Below, one piece after another: positions 36,400 through 44,799 of a stretch of DNA of 64,000 nucleotides; position 1 is the stretch's first letter, and each line of letters starts with the position of its first letter. The stretch lies in the NCBI GenBank assembly GCA_963699175.1, contig OY969418.1, positions 2,232,001 to 2,296,000 of the forward strand, read 5' to 3'. The DNA is from JACPYM01 sp963699175. Its GTDB lineage: Bacteria; Acidobacteriota; Blastocatellia; RBC074. The notes beneath the pieces are model-generated. The model did not search any database and had not been told where the DNA came from. It saw only the letters and a program-made list of their open reading frames with translations. Made by a program: the position numbers and the translations under genes.

Positions 36400-37296
36400 C
36401 TTGATTGCTAGTTGGCGTTCATAAATTGCCTGTCTGAAAATGAAAGTGACTAAACCCACTTTCAGGAGGAGCTTATGAACGCCACGTGGATTATAACGGT
36501 CTTTGTCATCATTGATGAATTGTTGCAAAAAGGCGGTCATCGTGACCACCCCTTGGCCCACGTCAGCGACGCCGAAGTGCTCACCGTCGCCATCGTGGCC
36601 GCTAAATATTTCCACAACAATCACGAACGCGCGTTGTTGCTTTTGCAAGAGACCCCTTACTTGTCAGGTCACTTGAGTGTCTCGCGCTTCAACCGTCGCC
36701 TGCACCAGCAGGCTGACTGGTTTGAACTGGCGCTTGCCGTACTCGGTGAAGTTGCCGCGCGGGGCGCCGTCTTTATCATTGACAGTCTGCCCGTACCGGT
36801 TTGCAAGCGTGTGCGTGCCCGACGTTGTCGCAAAGTGCGGGGGCTGGATTACTGCGGCAAATGCGCGGCGAAGAAAGAGAAGTTCTTCGGTTGGCGCTTG
36901 CATCTGATCTGCACGCCGGAGGGCGTGCCGGTGAGTTTCGCACTCTGGCCCGCGCGTTATCACGACCTCTCGCCCTTGCACGAATTAGCTTTCGTCCTGC
37001 CGCCGCAAGCGAGTCTTTATGGTGACAAGGGCTATATCGCAGGGGCTGACGCCGCTACCATCCTCGCAGAAACTGACGTACGCTTGATTACTGTGCGGCG
37101 TAAGAATATGAAACCCAACACCTGGGGTGATGACATGGACTTGCGGCGCTACCGCAAAACGATTGAAACACGTAACAGCCAGTTGGAGAAGATGGGCCTT
37201 GAGCATTTGCACGCACGCACCAATGCAGGCTTCGAAATTAAGGTTCATGCTTCCTTACTGGCGCTGTTTTGGACTAACTTCAACTAGCAATCAAAG
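36400..37296 (+). mobile_element. IS982-family insertion sequence, 897 bp, 9-bp target duplication
   Basis: Terminal inverted repeats TTGATTGCTAGTTG occur at both ends, differing by one T at the very terminus. The target duplication TATGTCTAT flanks the element at 36391-36399 and 37297-37305. It contains one transposase gene, whose TAG stop lies inside the right terminal repeat. It interrupts a GNAT gene. Confidence 0.92.
36475..37287 (+). CDS. IS982-family transposase
   Basis: A 270-residue DDE transposase. VSDAEVLTVAIVAAKYFHNN and LSVSRFNRRLHQ form the N-terminal part. FIIDSLPVPVC carries the first Asp, ASLYGDKGYI the second, and ETRNSQLEKMGLEHLHAR the Glu. A Cys-rich RARRCRKVRGLDYCGKCAAK stretch follows the first Asp, as in IS982 relatives. 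AGGAGGAGCTT precedes the ATG. Complete and probably active. Confidence 0.93.
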   Translation: MNATWIITVFVIIDELLQKGGHRDHPLAHVSDAEVLTVAIVAAKYFHNNHERALLLLQETPYLSGHLSVSRFNRRLHQQADWFELALAVLGEVAARGAVFIIDSLPVPVCKRVRARRCRKVRGLDYCGKCAAKKEKFFGWRLHLICTPEGVPVSFALWPARYHDLSPLHELAFVLPPQASLYGDKGYIAGADAATILAETDVRLITVRRKNMKPNTWGDDMDLRRYRKTIETRNSQLEKMGLEHLHARTNAGFEIKVHASLLALFWTNFN

Positions 37297-37788
37297 TATG
37301 TCTATGAGCATGAGCATACAGTTTTAGGCTTCATCCATTTTGGCCCGTGTAGAGATGCGGACTTGACACGTGAAAACACAGGCGAGATATGGGCTATTTA
37401 TGTCACTCCTCATCATTGGCGAACTGGAGCTGGCAGTCAGTTGATGAATAAAGCGTTGAATGAAATTGCTAAGCTGGAGGTTGTTACAGTCAGTTTATGG
37501 GTTCTTAAAGAGAATAAGAACGCAATAGAGTTCTATCAAAACGTAGGGTTTCGCCCCGATGGAAGTGTGATGGCTCACAATTCTGGGGCTGAAGAAATTC
37601 GTATGGTAAAACGCATCTAGCACCAATTGCAGCGGAGGCTGGCCAACGAATGCTTCGATTATTCTTCTTGTCTCAGGCCGGCCCCGCTGAATACTGCCGT
37701 TAATGGGCTTAATGACTACATTGTCACGTACATCGGTGCATATCTGTAATAATTGACGTGAGTCAACCTGCGGCTGAGAATTCGAAAA

Positions 37789-38193
37789 GTGTCTGTACTC
37801 CTGAACGCCATTGCCTCTCTACTGCTGACCGCAATTCTTGCGGCGGCGCAGGAAGATACAACGCACAAAGATACAACACCCAAGCAGAGATTGCGGAGTC
37901 CGGCCAAGGCGCGCGGCTTCATTGGCGGTGAGTCACACGACAGCTATATGATCCGTGCTCGCAAAGGCCAAATCATGACAGTGCACATCTCGTGGCGACG
38001 CGAGGATGACAACCGAGCCGAGTTTAACGTGAGCCAATCGCCTAGCTTCTTCAACGGAGGGCGAGTTGAGTTCGGGAAGGAGACTGACAGTGGCAGGCGT
38101 TGGCACGGCAAAATTACCAAGACGGGGAATTATTACATCTACGTTGTTGCTCACCCGACAGCGCATTACACCCTGAGGGTTACAGTCAAATAA
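37789..38193 (+). CDS. Small secreted protein with PPC-like beta-sandwich
   Basis: A 134-residue protein starting at GTG, with a signal peptide (1-20, ending LAAAQ) and a mature part whose second half reads like a bacterial pre-peptidase C-terminal domain: SYMIRARKGQIMTVHISW, a middle hydrophilic section, then TGNYYIYVVAHPTAHYTLRVTVK. Such domains help export or bind surfaces when attached to peptidases, but here the domain stands alone. No strong SD is visible. Start and function are uncertain. Confidence 0.6.
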   Translation: MSVLLNAIASLLLTAILAAAQEDTTHKDTTPKQRLRSPAKARGFIGGESHDSYMIRARKGQIMTVHISWRREDDNRAEFNVSQSPSFFNGGRVEFGKETDSGRRWHGKITKTGNYYIYVVAHPTAHYTLRVTVK

Positions 38194-38377
38194 CACCGGT
38201 GCAGAAGTCTCGAGGTGTGAACGCCGCACCGAACAACGAATTGAAGCCTACGCCCAATGAGGACACCTCCTAAAGAGCAGGGACTCAGGCGCGGCTGAAT
38301 AAGGAAGATTCAGCGATCCTCAGCGCCTAGCAATGGTGGTGGGCCGAATTGATGGCATTAGTTTGACGGTAATGTTG

Positions 38378-39763
38378 TCATTGGCAATACTCGTCACTGG
38401 CCAGCAAACTTTTTCTGACGGTTATTTTTCTTTCGTGAAAACTCTCGTCCATGCCGCCCCGTTTGAGAATCATCTGTCTTTTCGCCGCGTCGAACTCAAA
38501 GACTATTCTCCCTCCTGCTAACTGGAATATATTATCGGCTGTCGCTTCGAGGGGGGCTCCGGATGATTCGCCCGGCGGTTGAAAGAAAAGCGTCGATCCG
38601 TCTCTGGTAATCTTGGCTTTGCCGGGCGCGTTCGGGGCGGAATAAACTCCGACGTATTTGTCCAGAATTTCCGGGCTGACGGCGATCGTTTCGAAGGTGG
38701 GAATCTCGAACGGTTTACCGTAGTAGATGTCGATCACGCCGCTGATAATGTCCTTGCACCGGGTGAACCTTCGCGTTGGTGGCGTAGGCGACCGTCAGCT
38801 TTTCTTCCGGCTGGTACATGCCAGCCACGATCCGTAGTTGTCGCCGCCGCCGGTGTTCCCGTAGAAGGTCTTGCCGGCGTACGTGAAGGTCACCAATCCG
38901 AGTCCCTCGCCGTCCCGCATCGTTTTCATCTGATCCAGACTCTGCTGAGAGATCAATTTCAGGTCGAAGAGCGCTTGCATGAATTTGGCCATGTCGCCAG
39001 GCGTTGAAATAAGCTGGAACCCGATGCTCGGATGGGTTTCAAAACCCTGTCTCCAGCGTTCCCAGTCGTTGCCGTTACTGGCATAGGTCAGAGCTTCGCC
39101 TTTGTTCACATCGATGCGTCCGGTAGCGAGGTATGTATCCTTGAGCCCGATCTTGGAGTTGATTCGTTCCTCAAGAGCCTGGTCGTAGGATTTGCCGGTT
39201 AGCTTTTCAAGGATGAGGCTTAAGAGGAAATAGCCGGAATTGCTGTAGGAACTCTTCGTGTCCGGCTCGAATTCAGGGGCGCCTTTGACGATCAGCGCGA
39301 GCATTTCATCCTTGGTTACTGGTTCGCCAGGTTTCCAGGTTGCCTGATCGCGGCTTATGTTCGGGATGCCGCTCCGATGCGAGAGGATTTGCAGGATGGT
39401 AATTTTCTGGGCGTTTGGAACCTGCGGGAAGAACTTGTCGAGGGTGTCGGTCAGCTTCAGTTTTCCTTCCTCGACAAGCTGCAGGATCATCACGGCGGTG
39501 AACGTTTTTGTGATCGAAGCGATCCGGAATCTGCTCGCCGCTGTCAGAGGTTTCTTTTCGGTTCCGTTGATCTGGCTGTAGCCGATGGCGCGGGTGTAAA
39601 GAACCTTGCCGTCTTTGGCGATGACGAGGCTCCCCATCGCCTTATTCTTTTCGGCGAGCCGGTCAAAAAACTGGCCGAGTTTGGCTTTGTCCAGCGTCTG
39701 GGCATAGCCTGCGGTGAACAACGCCAGTGTCAGTAAGGTTGCGAATAATAGTTTGATTTTCAT
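38378..39763 (-). pseudogene. Serine hydrolase (class C beta-lactamase-like) gene with two frameshifts
   Basis: The start at 39763 has AGGAAGG upstream and a signal peptide (1-21). The beta-lactamase/PBP-like domain has SITKTF (SxxK nucleophile), SYSNSGY (YxN-type) and TFYGNTGGG (HxG-type loop). After GSWLA the reading moves to a second frame for about 20 codons (YQPEEKLTVAYATNA), then to a third (CKDIISGVIDIYYGKP) that runs to the end through a DUF3471-like C-terminal domain. The two shifts lie about 60 bp apart (near 38818 and 38760). Either a pseudogene or a sequencing-error patch. Confidence 0.75.
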
Positions 39764-39831
39764 ATAAGCCTTCCTGCTTCCGTGCTTCGGAAGCACGGAA
39801 GGCTTATAAAATACCATCTTGGGGCTGTCAA
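39764..39831 (-). promoter_or_regulatory. Sigma-70-type promoter and SD-sequestering palindrome for the serine hydrolase
   Basis: On minus, TTGACA (39831-39826) and TATAAG (39808-39803) are 17 bp apart. From the -10 onward the DNA is palindromic: ATAAGCCTTCC (39764-39774) pairs with GGAAGGCTTAT (39797-39807), enclosing CTTCCGTGCTTC (39777-39788) and GAAGCACGGAAG (39790-39801). The proximal arm contains the AGGAAGG SD directly before the ATG. It could be an operator at +1 or an mRNA hairpin hiding the SD. Confidence 0.7.
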
Positions 39832-39966
39832 GAACTTTGCATCAAAAAGTTCTATTTATTTTCAGATTTTAGAAATGACGGAAGCCTTTAGTTAAGCTGT
39901 GTCACTCGAATCAATACGCGAAGTTCCTTTTGCACTGAAATGTTGAGCTGGCCAGGCCGCCGGTTC

Positions 39967-40041
39967 AACTTAACAAAATACATGTCTTGCTGAGCTGACT
40001 AGTACATTACGATGACAATCACTAATGTTTACACAAAGCCG
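39967..40041 (+). repeat. 75-bp direct repeat, copy 1
   Basis: About 92% identical to 56424-56498 in the same orientation; the shared core includes CATTACGATGACAATCACTA. No ORF lies in it. The two copies bracket the histidine-kinase block. The copy at 56.4 kb lies close to an IS4-type remnant, so the repeat may be an IS end or its insertion scar. Confidence 0.85.
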
Positions 40042-40107
40042 TGGGAGCAGGAGGTGACAGCAATGCCACGGCCAGGCTGGAGCAGCAGCTAAGGACATTC
40101 CCTTACC

Positions 40108-43100
40108 TTAATCTCTATTCTTTACTAAACGCCCAACCTGGCTCGCGATGACTGCCAGCAACTCCGTTGGGTCTACCGGTTTGGCTACGTGCATTTGGAA
40201 ACCGGCTGAAAGCGCGCGGAGCCGGTCTTCGGCCTTGGCGTAAGCAGTGAGCGCTATCGCTGGAATCTGACCGCTGCGCTCAGCCCCGCGTTCCCTCACT
40301 TGACGAATGAGGGTGTAGCCGTCTTCCAACGGCATGGCGATGTCAGACACCAAGACGTTCGGCGGCCACTCATCGAGCAGGGCAAGGGCCTCGACGGCGG
40401 AAGTGGCGGCTTGCACTTCGGCGCCGCTCTGCGTAAGTGCGGTGGTGAGTAAATCGCGCGCCGCCGCTTCATCGTCAACGACCAGGATGCGTACCCCTTG
40501 CAGGTCAAAGGATAAACCTGAAAACACAGAGGTTTCACTTACCTCGGAAAGGCTTTTCAGCGGGCTTAGCTCTTGGCGCAGCGCCGTGCGGGGAAGCGTT
40601 ACGGTGAAAGTCGCCCCACGCCCGTCACCCTGACTTTCAGCCGTCACCTTACCGCCGTGTAGCTCCACTAAGTGGCGCACAATCGCCAGACCAAGCCCGA
40701 GCCCCCCATGTGACCTGGTGGATGAACTATCCTCCTGCCGGAAGCGGTCAAAGACGAAGGGCAGAAACTCTGGCCGGATTCCCATTCCAGTATCACTCAC
40801 GCTGATCTCCAGGTAAGAAGAGTAGCAGGTCAGCCGCAGCTCGATGTGCCCGTCTTTGGGAGTAAACTTAATGGCGTTCGAGAGCAGGTTCCAGACAATC
40901 TGTTGAAGCCGCTGCGGGTCGCCTGAGATGGAGCCTGCCGCTGGGTCCAAGAAGCTGACAAGCCACACGCCTTTGGCCTCGGCGGTCGGGCGCACGGAAT
41001 CGAGCGCCGCTTCCAGCAAAGGCAAGACGTCAATGGTTTGAGATTCGAGCCGCAGCCTGCCGGTGATAATGCGCGAAACGTCGAGGATGTCTTCGATGAG
41101 CGCGTTTTGCGCCCGGGCGCTCTGTTCGATCGTCTCCAAAGCCTTGGCCGAAGTGGTGGCATCCAACTGGCTGGTGCGCAACATGCGGATCCAGCCGAAC
41201 ATGGAATTGAGCGGCGTCCGCAGTTCGTGCGAAACCGTAGCGAGAAATTCGTCTTTCAGGCGGCTCGCCTCTTCCGCCTTGGAGCGCAGCCGGCTCTGCT
41301 CCTGGTACAGTTCAGTGGTGCTGATGGCGGCGGCCGCCAGGTTCGCCAGGGCTGTGGCGACGCGGACTTCCATCTCATCAAATTGATGCGGGCGGCGGTA
41401 GTAAAAGGTGATGGTGGCGCCGAAATCGCCCTGCAGCATCAGCGGAATGGCGAGGAGTGATTCGATGCCTTCGCGCCGGTATGCCTCATGCCGGTGCGCC
41501 AGCCAGGCAGCTTCTTTGACCGCCTCGACGGCCAGCGCACGCTCAAGCTGAGGAGCCTTGTAGTCTTGGGCTTGCAAGACCGCCTCCTGAAACGCTTGCG
41601 ACAAGCCAGTGGCGGCCACGACGCGCCACACTTCGCCCCGGCTCTCTTTACGCCAGACGGCATAGGCGTCGGCCGCGATCAGCCGCCCGGATAGTTCAAG
41701 GATCGCCTGCTGCACCTCTGCGAGTTCCATTGACCCTAACAGCGTATTGGAAGCTTCCACCAGCGCCGACAGCCGCTGATCCAAGTCCTGGTGGAGCTCA
41801 AGCGCCTGCTCGCGCGCCCGCAAAGCGGACTCGGCTTCGCGGTAGAGCCGCGCGTTATCCACCGCCAGAGCGGCGCGGTGGGCCAGATCTTGGGCAAAAT
41901 TCAGGTCTTGTTCCGTGTAGCAGCGTTCTGACTCGCCCGTCACAAAGGTAATGGCACCGAGCGTGCGGCCCCGCGCGACGAGCGGGACGATCATCACCGA
42001 CTTGAGTCCGACGGCGCGTAGGAGCGCGAGTTGTTCGGCGTCCGTCACGCCCTGGCTGAGCATCTCGTCCGTGATCTCGGGGTAGAGCACGGGCTGTCCG
42101 GTGCGGAGCACCTGGGGCAGGCCGCCTGGATCTTCGGGTGAGGGTGGGTAGCGGCGACGGAACTCCTCGGCCAAAGCAATTTTGGCCGGGTCCTGGTGCT
42201 CGACGGCGACCTGGCTGATGGCAAAATCCTGACTCACGATGTCCACCGCACACCAATCGCCAATTTGAGGTACGGCCAGGTGGGCTACTTGCTTGAGCGT
42301 GGTTTCGTAATCAAGCGAGGAGGCCAACAGTTCACTCGCCTGCGCGAGGAAGGCGGCCTGCTGCTCGGCGGCTTCTGCCTGCGCACGGGCCGCCTGTTCT
42401 CGGGCCAACAATTGTTCGCGCTCCTGCTCGAACAGCTTCTTTTCCGTGATGTCCATCACCAGACCGGCTACCCGAACTGGTTTGCCTCCGTCTTGGTGAA
42501 CGGCTCGGCCGAGTGACTGAATCCAGCGCAGCCCCCGCCGGGGGTGGTAGATGCGGTGCTCGGTTCTGAACTCACGGTTTTGTGCTACCGCCTGGCTAAG
42601 ATTCTGGATGACCATCTCCCGATCTTCTGCGACGACCGGCGCCAGTCCATTCTCAAACGACGGTGCGCCCGCGCCGTGCCCGTAAATCTCGCGGTACTCA
42701 TCTGACCAATAGACCTCGTTCGTCACGCAGTTCCACTCCCACAAACCGATCCCGGTCGCCTGGTGGACGAGTCGCAGTCGCTCTTCGCTCGCGCGCAGGG
42801 CTTCTGTCGTGCGACTGAGCTCGGTGATATTGGTGACCGAGCTGAGCACACAGGGCCGCGAGTTGATCTCAACGCGCGTCGTGGCGATCACGCCGCTGAG
42901 CGTCTCGCCGCCCTTGGTGCGGAAGCGCGCCTCAATGTCCGGCACGGGCTCGCCAGCCCGCAGCCGCGCGAAGCGCTCGGCCCGCTCGGCTGGCTCAATC
43001 CACAGCCCCAACTCATCAGGTGTGCGGCCCAGCGCCTCCGCGCGCGTGTAGCCGGTGAGCAGCAGGAAGCCTTCATTAACCTCAAGGAGCCGCCCGTCGT

Positions 43101-44628
43101 CGAGCGCGGTGATGGTCAGCGCAAGCGGGGACTTGTCAAAGGCTGTGGCAAACTTGGCCTCCGACTCGCGCAGCGCCTGCTCCATCTGCCGTTGGTCAGT
43201 CACATCACGGGAGATGCTAAGCATGCACAGTTCGCCGTTGCTCTCTATCTGCTCAATGAAGAGCTGGATGAGTCGCTCCTCGCCCGCCTTGGTGCGCACG
43301 GTGATCTCTGCGCCCCGGACCGACTCGCGCTCTTGCAGTGCGGCCACCACGCGCGGGCGGGACTCTGCGTCGGCGAGCAGGTTGAGTTCGGACGAGGTGC
43401 GGCCCAGCGCCTCCTCGCGCGCGTAGCCGAACAGGGCACACCAACTGTCGTTCACTTCGAAGATCATTCCATCACTGAGGCGGCTGATCGCGAGCGCGCT
43501 GGGACTGGCCTTGAAAGCTTTAGCCAGGCGGTCTTCCGCTTGCTTGCGCGCGCTGATGTCGCGGGCAATCTTAGAAGCCCCGATGACTTCTCCGGCTTGA
43601 TTCTTAATCGGAGAGACGGAGAGGGAAACGGGTATCCGGCGGCCGTCTTTTCTCACGCGGACGGTTTCATAATGCTCGACCCGCTCGCCTAGTCTGATCC
43701 GTGCAAGAATGTTCGTCTCCTCGTCCTGCTGTTCGGGCGGGATGAGGATCGTAATGGGCCGACCTTTCACTTCTGCGGCAGCATAGCCAAAGACTGTTTC
43801 CGCTCCGGTGTTCCAACTGGTAATGATGCCGGCCAAATCTTTGCCAATGATCGCGTCCTCAGACGAGGCAACGATGGCGGCGAGTTGAGCCTGAGCCAAT
43901 TCGCTGCGCCGGCGCTCGCTGACATCACGGAAGACTAAGACAGCGCCCAGGGTTCGACCAGCTTCGTCCTTGATCGGCGCGCCGCTATCGTCAATCGGCC
44001 GCTCGGTGCCGTCCCTGGCGACGAGCACGGTGTGGTTGGCCAGCCCCACGGTCTTGCCCGCGCGGATGACTTCGGTGACCGGGCTTTCGGCCACCTGGAG
44101 GGTGTACTCATTGACGATGTGGAAGACTTCAGTCGAGGGCCTGCCAGTGGCCTCCCTTAGCTTCCAACCGGTGAGGGATTCAGCGACGCCGTTCATAAAG
44201 GTGAGTCTTCCCTCCATGTCTGTCACGATCACCGCGTCCCCGATGCTGGCGAGCGTCACTTGAAGTTGCTCCCGCTGTTCGCGTGCGCGCCTTTCAGCTT
44301 TATGCAGAGCTTCGGTAAGCGCGCTGATGAAGGCGGATACCAAGGTGAACAGGCCGATTTGGACCACGACGGAAGGCCCAGTGATGGTCAGCGAGAAATA
44401 AGGGGGGATAAAGAAGTACCAAGCTGCTATTGCGCCGAGCGCGGTGGCAAACAGGCCTGGTCCTAAGCCGCCGAGCCAAGCGCAGAGGGCGACTGTGGGG
44501 AAATAGAGTAGGAAAGGCACTCCGGCGCCGAGCGCGGGAACGAGCGCAAAGCGCAGCAGCGTGGCGAGCACCACCGCCACGAGCGCAAAGAAATAGCGCG
44601 CCATAGTGGAAGAGGTACGGTTGAACAT
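40108..44628 (-). CDS. Hybrid histidine kinase: DUF4118-like membrane domain, 5 PAS, 2 GAF, HisKA, HATPase, receiver
   Basis: A 1506-residue protein. Four N-terminal membrane helices (about 10-105) of the KdpD-like DUF4118 type are followed by five PAS domains (about 115-735), two GAF domains (about 765-930 and 960-1110), HisKA with the phospho-His in ATVSHELRTPLNS, HATPase with NLLSNAIKFTP and GLGLGLAIV, and a receiver (about 1375-1500) with VRILVVDDE and the Asp in VLVSDIAMP. It senses envelope or soluble signals and autophosphorylates; the receiver may relay onward. GGGAG precedes the ATG. It is last in a minus-strand series of four kinases, about 170 bp after the next. Confidence 0.93.
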   Translation of the reverse strand: MFNRTSSTMARYFFALVAVVLATLLRFALVPALGAGVPFLLYFPTVALCAWLGGLGPGLFATALGAIAAWYFFIPPYFSLTITGPSVVVQIGLFTLVSAFISALTEALHKAERRAREQREQLQVTLASIGDAVIVTDMEGRLTFMNGVAESLTGWKLREATGRPSTEVFHIVNEYTLQVAESPVTEVIRAGKTVGLANHTVLVARDGTERPIDDSGAPIKDEAGRTLGAVLVFRDVSERRRSELAQAQLAAIVASSEDAIIGKDLAGIITSWNTGAETVFGYAAAEVKGRPITILIPPEQQDEETNILARIRLGERVEHYETVRVRKDGRRIPVSLSVSPIKNQAGEVIGASKIARDISARKQAEDRLAKAFKASPSALAISRLSDGMIFEVNDSWCALFGYAREEALGRTSSELNLLADAESRPRVVAALQERESVRGAEITVRTKAGEERLIQLFIEQIESNGELCMLSISRDVTDQRQMEQALRESEAKFATAFDKSPLALTITALDDGRLLEVNEGFLLLTGYTRAEALGRTPDELGLWIEPAERAERFARLRAGEPVPDIEARFRTKGGETLSGVIATTRVEINSRPCVLSSVTNITELSRTTEALRASEERLRLVHQATGIGLWEWNCVTNEVYWSDEYREIYGHGAGAPSFENGLAPVVAEDREMVIQNLSQAVAQNREFRTEHRIYHPRRGLRWIQSLGRAVHQDGGKPVRVAGLVMDITEKKLFEQEREQLLAREQAARAQAEAAEQQAAFLAQASELLASSLDYETTLKQVAHLAVPQIGDWCAVDIVSQDFAISQVAVEHQDPAKIALAEEFRRRYPPSPEDPGGLPQVLRTGQPVLYPEITDEMLSQGVTDAEQLALLRAVGLKSVMIVPLVARGRTLGAITFVTGESERCYTEQDLNFAQDLAHRAALAVDNARLYREAESALRAREQALELHQDLDQRLSALVEASNTLLGSMELAEVQQAILELSGRLIAADAYAVWRKESRGEVWRVVAATGLSQAFQEAVLQAQDYKAPQLERALAVEAVKEAAWLAHRHEAYRREGIESLLAIPLMLQGDFGATITFYYRRPHQFDEMEVRVATALANLAAAAISTTELYQEQSRLRSKAEEASRLKDEFLATVSHELRTPLNSMFGWIRMLRTSQLDATTSAKALETIEQSARAQNALIEDILDVSRIITGRLRLESQTIDVLPLLEAALDSVRPTAEAKGVWLVSFLDPAAGSISGDPQRLQQIVWNLLSNAIKFTPKDGHIELRLTCYSSYLEISVSDTGMGIRPEFLPFVFDRFRQEDSSSTRSHGGLGLGLAIVRHLVELHGGKVTAESQGDGRGATFTVTLPRTALRQELSPLKSLSEVSETSVFSGLSFDLQGVRILVVDDEAAARDLLTTALTQSGAEVQAATSAVEALALLDEWPPNVLVSDIAMPLEDGYTLIRQVRERGAERSGQIPAIALTAYAKAEDRLRALSAGFQMHVAKPVDPTELLAVIASQVGRLVKNRD

Positions 44629-44734
44629 GTTCTCCCTTGCTAAAATCCGGATCGGGTGAAGCGGGAAGCGGGGAACTGGGACGGGAGTGTACCAGAGAGC
44701 TGAACAACTGGAAAACTCAGTGCGCCGTCCTGAG

Positions 44735-44747
44735 GAACGTAGTGTTG
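44735..44747. promoter_or_regulatory. Shared 13-bp motif upstream of kinase 1
   Basis: GAACGTAGTGTTG occurs 107 bp before the kinase start at 44628 and again, inverted, at 47165-47177 upstream of the kinase starting at 47043. Its core AAC-N5-GTT is an inverted repeat, so it could be a common operator. Confidence 0.35.
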
Positions 44748-44799
44748 CCTTCGGTAAGCTGGCAGACCTTGTCGCAGCCTCTCGGTAGAAATTAACCGA

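Larger units (their letters stand above)
36217..37620 (+). pseudogene. GNAT acetyltransferase gene split by an IS982-family element
   Basis: The first part (36217-36399) encodes MLIREATTNDAVQIALVQVS ... ETRIYVY. The second (37306-37620) continues EHEHTVLGFIHFGPCRDADL, then IWAIYVTPHHWRTGAGSQLM (the acetyl-CoA loop R-T-G-A-G) and NVGFRPDG. Removing the IS and one copy of its 9-bp target duplication restores an uninterrupted protein of about 166 residues with no other lesion, so the insertion is recent. The family acetylates amino groups of small molecules or proteins; the substrate is unknown. Confidence 0.88.

Noticed and set aside
42763..43692. 309-codon plus-strand frame
   Set aside because: It lies entirely antisense to the PAS region of the kinase at 40108-44628; no domain and no SD.
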